A stretch of 8,365 nt of DNA from Actinomycetes bacterium (GCA_023423215.1 JAFAFZ010000474.1:1-8365); one strand, 5' to 3'; shown: positions 1 to 5,664, counted from the first letter of the stretch. Made by a program: numbers and translations. Notes: generated by a model from the letters alone, not told the origin.

Positions 1-2
1 GC

Positions 3-770
3 TCAGGCCTGCTCGGCCTCACGGCGGCGGCGGGCGATCGCCGTGCCACCGACGGCGGCGGCACCGACGCCGAGCAGCGCCAGGCCGGCGGTCAGGCCGG
101 CGAGCTCGCCACCGGTGAAGGCCAGGCTCGAGGCGGGTGCCTCGTCGGCGACGGCCGACTCCTCGGTCGAGGTCGACTCGACCTCGGCGCCCTCGCCGAC
201 GTCGGTGCCGTCGACGTCGGTGGGCTGGGGCTCGGGATCGACCGGGCCGCCGTCACCGTTGGTGAAGTCGTCCGGACCGGGCAGACCGGGCTCGTCCTCA
301 CCGTTCGTGAAGTCGTCCGGACCACCGAAGCCGGGGTCGTCGTCACCGTTGGTGAAGTCGTCCGGACCGGGCAGGCCGGGCTCGTCCTCGCCGTTGGTGA
401 AGTCGTCCGGACCGGGCAGCCCCGGATCGGCCGGCGCATCGGCCAGGTCGGTCGGACCCTGCGGCGTCGGCGCCGGGTGGGGGTCCGGCGTCGGCAGCGG
501 CTGCGCCACCTGGTCCGGGCCGTCGAACCCGGGACCGGGCTGCTCGGGCAGGGCGATCACCAGCGGCCCGATCGGGGGCTGGGGCTCGTCGGCCGGCTGG
601 GCGATCGGCAGGTTCGGCTGGGGCGCCGGAGGCGTGAAGGCCGAGGCGGTCCCGGCGAGCGTGCCGGTGAGGGTGAGCGCACCGGCGGTGCCGACCAGGA
701 AGAGGCCGGCCCGGCGGGCGACGGTGAGGCGGGTGCTGCGGGCGGTGGTGGTGTTCGTGGTCTCCGACAT
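3..770 (-). CDS. Secreted LAFTG-anchored cell-surface protein with four 15-residue DDFTNG repeats
   Basis: Complete 255-residue protein, predicted to be exported and covalently fixed to the cell wall by a sortase. Residues 1-44 form a signal peptide: Thr-rich start, RR at 19-20, hydrophobic stretch 21-40, then TASA before the likely cut at 44/45. Residues 45-115 are Pro-rich and low complexity. Residues 116-175 are four tandem 15-residue repeats built on PGLPGPDDFTNGEDE, with GEDE/GDDD variation. An acidic Ser/Thr/Glu-rich stalk follows (176-214). The C-terminus is a textbook sorting signal: LAFTG at 216-220, a hydrophobic helix about 222-245, then RRRR at 247-250. LAxTG motifs are typical of class E sortase substrates in high-GC actinobacteria (family knowledge). 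No enzymatic domain is recognised; the Pro-rich stalk and acidic repeats suggest a spacer, adhesin or ion-binding role (inference). AAGGAG lies 8 bases before the ATG. It sits 144 bases downstream of the aldehyde dehydrogenase on the same strand and need not be functionally linked to it. No sortase gene is in the window. Confidence 0.9.
   Translation of the reverse strand: MSETTNTTTARSTRLTVARRAGLFLVGTAGALTLTGTLAGTASAFTPPAPQPNLPIAQPADEPQPPIGPLVIALPEQPGPGFDGPDQVAQPLPTPDPHPAPTPQGPTDLADAPADPGLPGPDDFTNGEDEPGLPGPDDFTNGDDDPGFGGPDDFTNGEDEPGLPGPDDFTNGDGGPVDPEPQPTDVDGTDVGEGAEVESTSTEESAVADEAPASSLAFTGGELAGLTAGLALLGVGAAAVGGTAIARRRREAEQA
252..431 (-). repeat. Four tandem 45-bp in-frame repeats in the LAFTG protein gene
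   Basis: The 45-bp period is seen directly: near-identical units begin at about 253, 298, 343 and 388. Each encodes 15 residues, PG-LPGP-DDFTNG plus an acidic GEDE/GDDD linker. Unit order by protein is 116-130, 131-145, 146-160 and 161-175. The DDFTNG core is invariant, while LPGP becomes FGGP in the third unit and the last linker becomes GDGG. The nucleotide identity is high even at wobble positions, which suggests recent duplication or homogenisation and possible copy-number variation among strains (inference). Confidence 0.92.
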
Positions 771-778
771 GGCGTGTG

Positions 779-784
779 CTCCTT
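779..784 (-). promoter_or_regulatory. Ribosome binding site for the LAFTG protein gene
   Basis: On the minus strand AAGGAG lies 8 bases before the ATG at 770. This strong Shine-Dalgarno supports the chosen start, which also gives a complete signal peptide. Confidence 0.8.
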
Positions 785-892
785 GTTCCGTCGGCGACCC
801 GTCGTCGCCGTACGGAGGTCCAGAGCACCCGCCTGACGGGTTCTGACACTTTTCGCGGAAGTTCTCCGGAAATCTTTGGGGATCTCAGAGGG

Positions 893-908
893 AGCGGCAG
901 CGGCCGCT
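893..908 (-). terminator. Candidate hairpin just after the aldehyde dehydrogenase gene
   Basis: AGCGGC-4 nt-GCCGCT forms a perfect 6-bp GC stem with a four-base loop. It starts 6 bases beyond the stop codon of the aldehyde dehydrogenase on the minus strand. No clear run of T follows, only a weak AAAGATTT further on. It could be an intrinsic-like terminator of a high-GC actinobacterium, an mRNA 3' end stabiliser, or chance in GC-rich DNA. Confidence 0.35.
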
Positions 909-914
909 GAGCGG

Positions 915-2375
915 TCAGCCGGGCCAGACGATCGACTGGATCTCGGAGTAGGCGTCCAGGCCGTAGTCGCCGCCGTCGCGGCCGACGCCGGACTGCTTGA
1001 AGCCGCCGAAGGGGGCCTCGTGGTTGCGCTGCAGCGTGTTGATGCCGACGTTGCCGGACCGCAGGCGCTGGGCGACGTTGAACGCACGACCGGTGTCCTT
1101 CGAGAACACGTAGCTGTACAGGCCGTAGTCGCTGTCGTTCGCGATGGCGACGGCCTCGTCCTCGTCGTCGAAGGGCACGACCACGACCACGGGGCCGAAG
1201 AGCTCCTCGCGCACCGGCGTCATCTCGTTCGTGCAGTCGACGAGCAGCGTCGGGGCGACGTAGAAGCCCTTCTCGATGTCGGGCCGTGAGCCGCCCACTG
1301 CGACGGTCGCACCCTCGGCGACGCCCGTCTCGATGTAGCCCTCGATGCGGGCGCGGTGTGCCGCCGAGATGACAGGACCGACGACGGTCTCGCGGTCGGT
1401 CGGGTCGCCGACCTTCATGTGGCCGGCCGCCTGCTGCAGGCCGCCGACGAGCTGGTCGTAGACGCCGCGCTGCACGATGACGCGCGTCGGCGAGGTGCAG
1501 ATCTGGCCGGAGTGGAAGCCCCACACCGACGAGATGCCGCCGATGGCGGTGCGCAGGTCCGCGTCGTCGAAGACGATGCAGGCACCCTTGCCACCCAGCT
1601 CCATCAGCTGTCGCTTCATCTGCGAGCCGCAGACCGAACCGATGTGCTGGCCGACGCCGGTCGACCCGGTGAACGAGACCATGTCGGTGCGGGGGTGGGC
1701 GACGACCGCCTCGGACGGGGCGATCTCCTTGCCCGTGACCACGTTGACGACGCCGGGCGGGAAGCCCGCCTCGTTCATGATCTCGACCATGCGCAACACG
1801 CCCAACGGGTCCTGCGGCGCCGGCTTGATGACCACCGTGTTGCCCATGGCGAGGGCGGGGCCGATCTTGCCCGACATGTTCGTCATCGGGACGTTGTACG
1901 AGGTGATGCACGTGACGACGCCGACCGGCGCGCGGTGCACCGCCGCCGAGATGAGGCCACCGGGGGCCAGCGGGGTCGTCGGCATGACGGCCGGCGGCAG
2001 CGGGTCGATGTGCGTGCGCAGCGCGCCCTTCGCGTACCGACGCAGGCGGGCGGTCGCCGGGAAGAACTGCATCGACTTCACCGTGTTGGTGGTCGCTCCC
2101 GTCTCGGACTGGAGGACCGGGACGATCTCCTTGCGGTGCTCCTCGATCAGGTCGGCCGCTCGGTTCAGCAACGCGGCGCGCTCCTCCGGCGAGGTGCGCG
2201 ACCACGACTCGAACGCGTCCGCCGCGGCGTCGACCGCCGCGTTCGCCTGCTCGACGCTCGCCTCGGGAGCCCGACCGGCGACCTCTTCGGTCGCGGGGTT
2301 GATGATGTCGTAGGTGCCGGCGGCACCTTCGACGGACTCGCCGTTGATCGTCAGGCGGTACGTGGAGTCAGACAT
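915..2375 (-). CDS. NAD(P)-dependent aldehyde dehydrogenase
   Basis: 486 residues, the usual length for the ALDH superfamily; oxidises an aldehyde to the carboxylic acid (or CoA-independent acid) with NAD(P)+ in the cytoplasm. The diagnostic elements are present in order. The oxyanion Asn is N161 in SYNVP, and K184 lies in the cofactor segment GNTVVIKPAP. The Rossmann turn is FTGSTGVG at 235-242, the general base is E259 in MELGGKG, and the nucleophile is C293 in GQICTS. The cofactor Glu is E391 in EELFGPV, and PFGGFKQSGVGRD lies at 455-467. All catalytic residues are intact. An AAGGA site 6 bases before the ATG fixes the start. It lies 112 bases downstream of the amidohydrolase with no obvious promoter between, so the two are probably co-transcribed. 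Substrate unknown. Because its neighbour belongs to the ACMSD-like family, a semialdehyde from aromatic or lipid breakdown is plausible, but that is inference. Confidence 0.95.
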   Translation of the reverse strand: MSDSTYRLTINGESVEGAAGTYDIINPATEEVAGRAPEASVEQANAAVDAAADAFESWSRTSPEERAALLNRAADLIEEHRKEIVPVLQSETGATTNTVKSMQFFPATARLRRYAKGALRTHIDPLPPAVMPTTPLAPGGLISAAVHRAPVGVVTCITSYNVPMTNMSGKIGPALAMGNTVVIKPAPQDPLGVLRMVEIMNEAGFPPGVVNVVTGKEIAPSEAVVAHPRTDMVSFTGSTGVGQHIGSVCGSQMKRQLMELGGKGACIVFDDADLRTAIGGISSVWGFHSGQICTSPTRVIVQRGVYDQLVGGLQQAAGHMKVGDPTDRETVVGPVISAAHRARIEGYIETGVAEGATVAVGGSRPDIEKGFYVAPTLLVDCTNEMTPVREELFGPVVVVVPFDDEDEAVAIANDSDYGLYSYVFSKDTGRAFNVAQRLRSGNVGINTLQRNHEAPFGGFKQSGVGRDGGDYGLDAYSEIQSIVWPG

Positions 2376-2381
2376 GCGTGG

Positions 2382-2386
2382 TCCTT
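2382..2386 (-). promoter_or_regulatory. Ribosome binding site for aldehyde dehydrogenase
   Basis: AAGGA on the minus strand ends 6 bases before the ATG at 2375. It supports this start rather than an internal one. Confidence 0.7.
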
Positions 2387-2415
2387 CGTGTGGGCCGGTC
2401 GGGGGAGATCGCTGG

Positions 2416-2460
2416 AGAGGAGCGGAGTGCAGAGGAGCGGATCGGAGTGGAGCGAGCCGA
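2416..2460. repeat. Three 15-bp purine-rich tandem units in the amidohydrolase-ALDH gap
   Basis: Plus-strand units beginning at 2416, 2431 and 2446 are AGAGGAGCGGAGTGC, AGAGGAGCGGATCGG and AGTGGAGCGAGCCGA. The first two match at the first 11 positions and the third is degenerate. In the transcript (minus strand) this is a pyrimidine-rich CUCCGCUCCUCU tract in the leader before the aldehyde dehydrogenase. Function unknown; it may be simple slippage-derived sequence. Confidence 0.6.
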
Positions 2461-2472
2461 CCCGGCGGAGCG

Positions 2473-2490
2473 TGACGGTCGGGACCGTCA
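2473..2490 (-). terminator. Perfect inverted repeat overlapping the amidohydrolase stop codon
   Basis: TGACGGTC-GG-GACCGTCA is a perfect 18-bp inverted repeat. As RNA it would fold as a 7-bp stem with a four-base loop. On the minus strand the first three bases of the stem are the TGA stop codon of the amidohydrolase, so the hairpin begins exactly where translation ends. There is no T-run. It could attenuate read-through into the aldehyde dehydrogenase or protect the 3' end of the upstream message. A protein-binding dyad is also possible. Confidence 0.4.
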
Positions 2491-3708
2491 GGCCTCGAAG
2501 TCCAGGTCGAGCATCTCGATCGCGTTGCCGCGCATGAGCTTGCGCACGACGTCGGGCTGTAGGTGGCCCATCAGCTTGTGCGCCGTCTCGCGCGAGTGTG
2601 GCCACGTGCTGTCCGAGTGCGGGTAGTCCGTCTCGAAGCAGATGCGGTCGACGCCGACCTTGGTCAGGTTGTCCAGGCCGTACTCGTCGTCGAAGAAGCA
2701 GCCGTACATCTGGCGGTAGTAGTAGGTCGACGGCGGCTCGGGGACCTTGTCGCCGAACCCGCCCCAGGCACGGTTGTCCTCCCACACCTTGTCGGCGCGC
2801 TCGAGGATGTAGGGGATCCAGCCGATCTGGCCCTCGGAGTAGGCGATCTTCAACGTCGGGAACTTCGCCAGCCAGCCCGAGTAGAGCCAGTCGGTCATCG
2901 ACGACATGGCGTTGCCGAAGGTCAACGTCGAACCGACCGCGGCCGGCGCGTCCTCGGACGTGGATGGCATGCGGGAGCTGGACCCGATGTGCATGTTGAT
3001 GACGGTGCCCGTCTCGGCGCAGGCCCGGAAGAAGGGCTCCCAGTAGTCGCCGTGGATGGACGGCAGACCGAGGTACGGCGGGATCTCGCTGAAGCACACC
3101 GCCTTGACGCCACGCTCGGCGTTGCGGCGGATCTCGGCGGCGGCGAGCTCGGCGTCCCAGAGCTGGATGATGGTGAGCGGGATCAGGCGGCCACCGGAGC
3201 CGGCGCACCACTCCTCGACCATCCAGTCGTTGTACGCCTTCACGCACAGGTCGGACAGCTCCTTGTCCTGGGCCTCCATGAAGGTCTGGCCGCAGAAGCG
3301 TGGGAAGGACGGGAAGCTCATCTGGGCCTCGGTCCAGTTGGCGTCCATGTCCTCGAGGCGGGCGACCGGGTCCCAGCAGCCCCGACGCATCTCCTCGTAG
3401 GTGATGCCCACGACCTTGACCTCGTCCCGGTCGAAGCCGACCGCGGCGGACAGGCGCGTCTGGGGGATCTTCTTGTCCTCGTAGAGCCACCAGTCGCACA
3501 GGTCCCCGTCGTCCGCTGGCTCGTAGGAGAAGACGCCACCGACGAACTTCATGTGGCCGCGCTCCTGCACCGTGCGCGGCCAGACGTCGGAGTACTTCGA
3601 CGGCAGGCGGGACGTCCACACGTCGGCCGGCTCGATCACGTGGTCGTCGACGGAGATGATCTTCGGGATCTCCTCCAGCGGCGTACCGGTGCTGTTGTCC
3701 TCGGCCAT
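2488..3708 (-). CDS. Metal-dependent amidohydrolase family 2 protein (ACMSD-like TIM barrel)
   Basis: 406 residues from the ATG at 3708. Family 2 amidohydrolases (PF04909) are metal-dependent hydrolases and C-C decarboxylases, including ACMSD and gamma-resorcylate decarboxylase. The metal ligands are in the expected order: the DxH-type motif in ISVDDHVIEP at 18-27 (D21, H23), H240 in INMHIGSSS, and D361 and H364 in the strand-8 motif ETDYPHSDSTW. Segments RLEDMDANWTEAQMSFPSFPR and AYNDWMVEEW are typical of the uncharacterised actinobacterial branch. Upstream in-frame codons would extend the ORF by 30 residues to 3798. That extension is Ser/Gly/Ala-rich, would run over the predicted promoter and lacks homology-like sequence, whereas AGGGGG lies just before ATG 3708. 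The gene is followed by an aldehyde dehydrogenase. ACMSD and a semialdehyde dehydrogenase act consecutively in the aminomuconate pathway, but the sequence alone does not show that chemistry here. Probably controlled by the promoter and palindromes at 3756-3810. Confidence 0.9.
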   Translation of the reverse strand: MAEDNSTGTPLEEIPKIISVDDHVIEPADVWTSRLPSKYSDVWPRTVQERGHMKFVGGVFSYEPADDGDLCDWWLYEDKKIPQTRLSAAVGFDRDEVKVVGITYEEMRRGCWDPVARLEDMDANWTEAQMSFPSFPRFCGQTFMEAQDKELSDLCVKAYNDWMVEEWCAGSGGRLIPLTIIQLWDAELAAAEIRRNAERGVKAVCFSEIPPYLGLPSIHGDYWEPFFRACAETGTVINMHIGSSSRMPSTSEDAPAAVGSTLTFGNAMSSMTDWLYSGWLAKFPTLKIAYSEGQIGWIPYILERADKVWEDNRAWGGFGDKVPEPPSTYYYRQMYGCFFDDEYGLDNLTKVGVDRICFETDYPHSDSTWPHSRETAHKLMGHLQPDVVRKLMRGNAIEMLDLDFEA

Positions 3709-3715
3709 CGGAACC

Positions 3716-3722
3716 ACCCCCT
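3716..3722 (-). promoter_or_regulatory. Ribosome binding site that decides the amidohydrolase start
   Basis: AGGGGGT on the minus strand lies 7 bases before ATG 3708. It favours this start over the longer open frame beginning at 3798. Confidence 0.6.
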
Positions 3723-3755
3723 GTGCGCCGCCCGACGACGGCGCCCTCGCGGCCG

Positions 3756-3785
3756 ATGGTAGACCCGCCCCTGACGACCTGTCAG
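3756..3785 (-). promoter_or_regulatory. Candidate promoter for the amidohydrolase-ALDH unit
   Basis: On the minus strand a -35 box CTGACA (plus 3780-3785) and a -10 box TACCAT (plus 3756-3761) are separated by 18 bases. The -35 differs from TTGACA at one position, and the -10 keeps the TAnnnT pattern common in actinobacteria. The start site would fall near 3749, giving a leader of about 40 bases with the AGGGGG site before ATG 3708. Predicted from sequence only. Confidence 0.45.
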
Positions 3786-3786
3786 G
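3770..3786. promoter_or_regulatory. Inverted repeat overlapping the -35 box (candidate operator)
   Basis: CCTGAC-5 nt-GTCAGG is a perfect 6-bp inverted repeat spanning 17 bp. It covers the predicted -35 box and part of the spacer of the amidohydrolase promoter, which is a classic position for a repressor. No regulator gene is present in the window, and I do not recognise a named consensus. Confidence 0.4.
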
Positions 3787-3790
3787 CCGG

Positions 3791-3810
3791 AACTGCAACA
3801 GGTTCTAGTT
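3791..3810. promoter_or_regulatory. KstR-type palindromic operator candidate
   Basis: The sequence AACTGCAACAGGTTCTAGTT is an imperfect palindrome in which 7 of 9 positions of the two arms match. Its core on the minus strand, TAGAACCTGTTGCA (plus 3794-3807), fits TnnAACnnGTTnnA exactly. That is the pattern described for KstR, the TetR-family repressor of steroid/cholesterol catabolism in mycobacteria and rhodococci (established knowledge). It lies immediately upstream of the predicted -35 box of the amidohydrolase promoter and 1 base beyond the stop codon of the DUF5658 gene. Which regulator binds it in this organism is inference; other TetR regulators such as KstR2 or FadR-like proteins use related sites. 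Confidence 0.5.
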
Positions 3811-3811
3811 C

Positions 3812-4210
3812 TCAGGACCCCGTGACGAGCAGGTAGCCGAGCAGGCTCGCGTTCCACACGACGATGGCCAGGTAGAGCCCGGCGACGCCCGCGACCGCGC
3901 GCGTCGCGAGCTTCGACTCGATCGGGCACATCATCAGCAGCAGCCCCGCCACCGCCGCCACGGCGGCCTTGACCCCGATCGGTGCGGCGAAGCCGGCCAT
4001 GAGGTCCTGCATCAACGGGTTGCCCTCGATGCCGCCGCGATCGAGCACCGCCTTGGTCAGCAGCACGTCGATGACGTTCAGGACGACCAGGGACAGCGCG
4101 AGGTAGCAGCGCGACAGCGGGACCCGCAGGTCCAGCACCGGCAGCGACACCCACCGCTGGCTCGCGACCGCGGGGCGCAACGCCCCGTCCGGTCCCACGT
4201 GCTCGCCCAT
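3812..4210 (-). CDS. Small DUF5658-type integral membrane protein
   Basis: 132 residues. After a short polar N-terminus (1-30) there are three hydrophobic segments, about 34-54, 76-95 and 106-127. The first helix and following loop carry the family-like signature LNVIDVLLTKAVLDRGGIEGNPLM: N45, D48, T52, G59-G60, E62 and N64-P65. A conserved-looking K81 opens helix two. This arrangement fits DUF5658, whose biochemical role is unknown. The start at 4210 has only GGAG 4 bases upstream, so it is less certain than the reading frame. The gene is isolated, with 243 bases separating it from the SDR gene upstream and the amidohydrolase promoter following its stop. It probably has its own transcript, though no clear promoter was found. 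Confidence 0.75.
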   Translation of the reverse strand: MGEHVGPDGALRPAVASQRWVSLPVLDLRVPLSRCYLALSLVVLNVIDVLLTKAVLDRGGIEGNPLMQDLMAGFAAPIGVKAAVAAVAGLLLMMCPIESKLATRAVAGVAGLYLAIVVWNASLLGYLLVTGS

Positions 4211-4309
4211 CCGACTCCGCCCGTCCCCGGCCCGCCGACCGGTGCCTCGCCCGCGGACCCGCCGTCCGAGGTGCTGCGGGTCCCGAGCCAGCCACCCGGA
4301 ACCGGTCGC

Positions 4310-4331
4310 CCGGTGGCACAGCCACCACCGG
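4310..4331. repeat. Inverted repeat in the 243-base gap after the SDR gene
   Basis: CCGGTGG-8 nt-CCACCGG is a perfect 7-bp inverted repeat; GGTGGC-ACA-GCCACC is an alternative pairing. It lies about 120 bases beyond the SDR stop on the minus strand and upstream of the DUF5658 gene, without a T-run. It could be a terminator-like hairpin or a binding dyad. The rest of the 4211-4453 gap is Pro/Arg-codon-like GC-rich sequence in which I see no convincing gene or promoter. Confidence 0.3.
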
Positions 4332-4453
4332 ACGGACCCAGCTTGTCATGCACGCGCGTCGACGTCCCGTGGGCCGAACGGATCAGGAAGATCCACCCAG
4401 CCCGGCGTCACGGTGCGCGGCGGCGGACGCGCGAGAGGGGGTCGCGGTGACGC

Positions 4454-5251
4454 TCAGCCGCCGCTGAGCTGGCGCATGAGCGGCGTGAGCACCTCGTCCA
4501 TCTGCGACGACGGCAGCAGCGAGCCGCCGTCGAGGACCAGGTTCTGCCCCGTCAGGTAGCTCGCGCGGTCCGACAGCAGGAAGGCCATCAGCTCGGCGAC
4601 GTCCTGCGCGGTGCCGACCCGCCCGAGCGGGGTGCCCGACTCGATCGACGCGCGTGCGGCGGGGTCGCTGGCGAGCACGTCGTTGAGCGCGGTGTGCATG
4701 AAGCCGGGCGACACGCAGTTCACGCGGATGTCGGGAGCCAGCTCGAGCGCGGCGGCCGACGAGAGCATCGACACCGCCGCCTTGGCCGCGGAGTACGGCG
4801 CCTCGCCGCGGGTCGCGCGCACGCCGGACACGCTGCCGACGTTGACGATCGCGCCGCCACCGCTGGCACGGATCAGGGGAGCCGCAGCGCGCATGCCGTA
4901 GAAGGTGCTCGACACGTTGACCTTGAAGATCAGGTCGAACTCCTTGTCCGTGTAGGACTCGAAGGCCTTCAGGTTCCCGATGCCGGCGTTGTTCGCCAGA
5001 CCACGCAGCCCGCCCAGCTCGTCCGCCGCACGCTCCAGCTGCGCGCCGAACGCCTCGCTGTCCGCGACGTTCGCCACGAGCGCCAGGCCGCCGATCTCGT
5101 CCGCTACGGCCTGCGCACCTTCGGCGTTGCGGTCGAGCACGCCGACGCGCACGCCGTCCGCGGCCAGGTGCCGGCAGAGCGCCGCGCCGATGCCGGACGC
5201 GCCGCCCGTGACGACGATGCCGCCCGAGCCGGGGTAGGTGGTGCCGCTCAT
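4454..5251 (-). CDS. Short-chain dehydrogenase/reductase (SDR family)
   Basis: 265 residues from the ATG at 5251, typical of classical SDRs, which oxidise alcohols or reduce ketones with NAD(P)(H). The N-terminal Rossmann glycine motif is TGGASGIG (TGxxxGIG). VGVLDRN ends strand two, with an Asp that usually favours NAD(H). NNAGIGN gives the NNAG motif. The catalytic set is Asn in FKVNVSSTFYG, Ser in VNVGSVSGV, and Tyr/Lys in PYSAAKAAV (YxxxK). The C-terminal segment has the common VAELMAFLLSDRASYLTGQNLVLDGG. All catalytic residues are intact. A longer open frame to 5446 is rejected because its first 65 residues are Arg-rich shadow of the EthD gene. The ATG overlaps the stop of the EthD gene in ATGA, with no good Shine-Dalgarno, so translation is probably coupled. 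The substrate is unknown. Confidence 0.93.
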   Translation of the reverse strand: MSGTTYPGSGGIVVTGGASGIGAALCRHLAADGVRVGVLDRNAEGAQAVADEIGGLALVANVADSEAFGAQLERAADELGGLRGLANNAGIGNLKAFESYTDKEFDLIFKVNVSSTFYGMRAAAPLIRASGGGAIVNVGSVSGVRATRGEAPYSAAKAAVSMLSSAAALELAPDIRVNCVSPGFMHTALNDVLASDPAARASIESGTPLGRVGTAQDVAELMAFLLSDRASYLTGQNLVLDGGSLLPSSQMDEVLTPLMRQLSGG

Positions 5252-5646
5252 GCCGCGGAACCCGACCGCTCGGCACCGGGGGCGACCGGATCGTCGGCTC
5301 CCCCGCCGATCACGACGATGGGGTCCTCGGTGACGATGAACTCGAGGTGCTCCATGTCCAGGAACCGCTGCTCGTCGGGGGCGATCAGCTCGGCGTACTT
5401 CGGCTCCGACATGAAGCCGACAAAGTCGTCCATCGATCGGAACCACTGCTCGGTCACGCCGTCGATGTCCTTGTTCCCCGACAGCGCTCCCGGGTGGTGC
5501 CGCACGTGCTGCTCGTAGCGCACGATGTGGCGCGCCAGGGTCGGCTCGTTCGCGATGAGGGGACCGTGGCTGCCGGTCCAGTGGTCGACGAACTCCTGGT
5601 GCGTCATCTCCGGTTTCCGCCGCAGGACGGCGAACAGCTTGACCAT
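5248..5646 (-). CDS. EthD-domain protein
   Basis: 132 residues of the dimeric alpha-beta barrel (ferredoxin-like) EthD fold. The hallmark is near the N-terminus: MVKLFAVLRRKPEMT followed by EFVDHWTGSHGPL at 18-30, with W23, H27 and P29. It is followed by the usual ARHIVRYEQHV and, later, DGVTEQWFRSMDDFVGFMSEPKY and FIVTEDPIVV. EthD is named from the ethyl tert-butyl ether degradation cluster, where its exact role is unclear; relatives act as small cyclases or decarboxylases, or scavenge reactive intermediates. The longer frame to 5844 is rejected because its first 66 residues are antisense to the cyclic-nucleotide gene. AGGGGG is placed before ATG 5646. It overlaps the SDR start by 4 bases, so the pair forms a tight two-gene operon, probably one catabolic step with its partner. 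Confidence 0.88.
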   Translation of the reverse strand: MVKLFAVLRRKPEMTHQEFVDHWTGSHGPLIANEPTLARHIVRYEQHVRHHPGALSGNKDIDGVTEQWFRSMDDFVGFMSEPKYAELIAPDEQRFLDMEHLEFIVTEDPIVVIGGGADDPVAPGAERSGSAA

Positions 5647-5654
5647 CGGATCCC

Positions 5655-5664
5655 CCTGATCAGG
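5655..5664. promoter_or_regulatory. Perfect 10-bp palindrome before the EthD-SDR operon
   Basis: CCTGATCAGG is a perfect palindrome abutting the AGGGGG ribosome site of the EthD gene, in the 67-base divergent gap. It may be an operator or an accident of base composition. Its CCTGA/TCAGG ends resemble the half-sites of the inverted repeat at 3770-3786. Confidence 0.25.

Noticed and set aside
808..841. Dyads ACCCG-N5-CGGGT (827-841) and CCGTACGG (808-815) upstream of the wall-protein gene, considered as an ECF-sigma promoter or operator
   Set aside because: The AGAACCC-like and CGTAC-like boxes are 22 bases apart, too far for an ECF promoter, and no known operator consensus matched; left unassigned.
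43..846. Long plus-strand open frame rich in SSGPGRPGSSSP repeats
   Set aside because: It is antisense to the LAFTG protein gene and its repeat pattern is only the complement of the 45-bp units. The minus-strand frame has a signal peptide, sorting signal and Shine-Dalgarno.
898..909. 12-bp palindrome CAGCGGCCGCTG as a protein-binding site
   Set aside because: Better explained as part of the 893-908 hairpin after the aldehyde dehydrogenase; short GC palindromes are expected at this base composition.
343..2205. 620-residue minus-strand open frame
   Set aside because: Arg/Gly/Pro-rich shadow running through both the aldehyde dehydrogenase and the wall-protein gene in another frame; no domain is recognisable.
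1356..2537. Arg/Asp/Val-rich plus-strand open frame opposite the aldehyde dehydrogenase
   Set aside because: Low-complexity antisense shadow; the opposite strand carries every ALDH catalytic motif.
3709..3798. 30-residue N-terminal extension of the amidohydrolase
   Set aside because: It would cross the predicted promoter and -35 dyad. AGGGGG precedes the internal ATG 3708, where family-like sequence begins.
4199..4559. Two short plus-strand open frames in the SDR-DUF5658 gap
   Set aside because: Pro/Arg-rich composition typical of noncoding GC-rich DNA, with no Shine-Dalgarno and no recognisable domain.
5252..5446. 65-residue N-terminal extension of the SDR
   Set aside because: Arg-rich sequence out of frame with, and inside, the EthD gene; the ATGA overlap start gives a normal SDR length.
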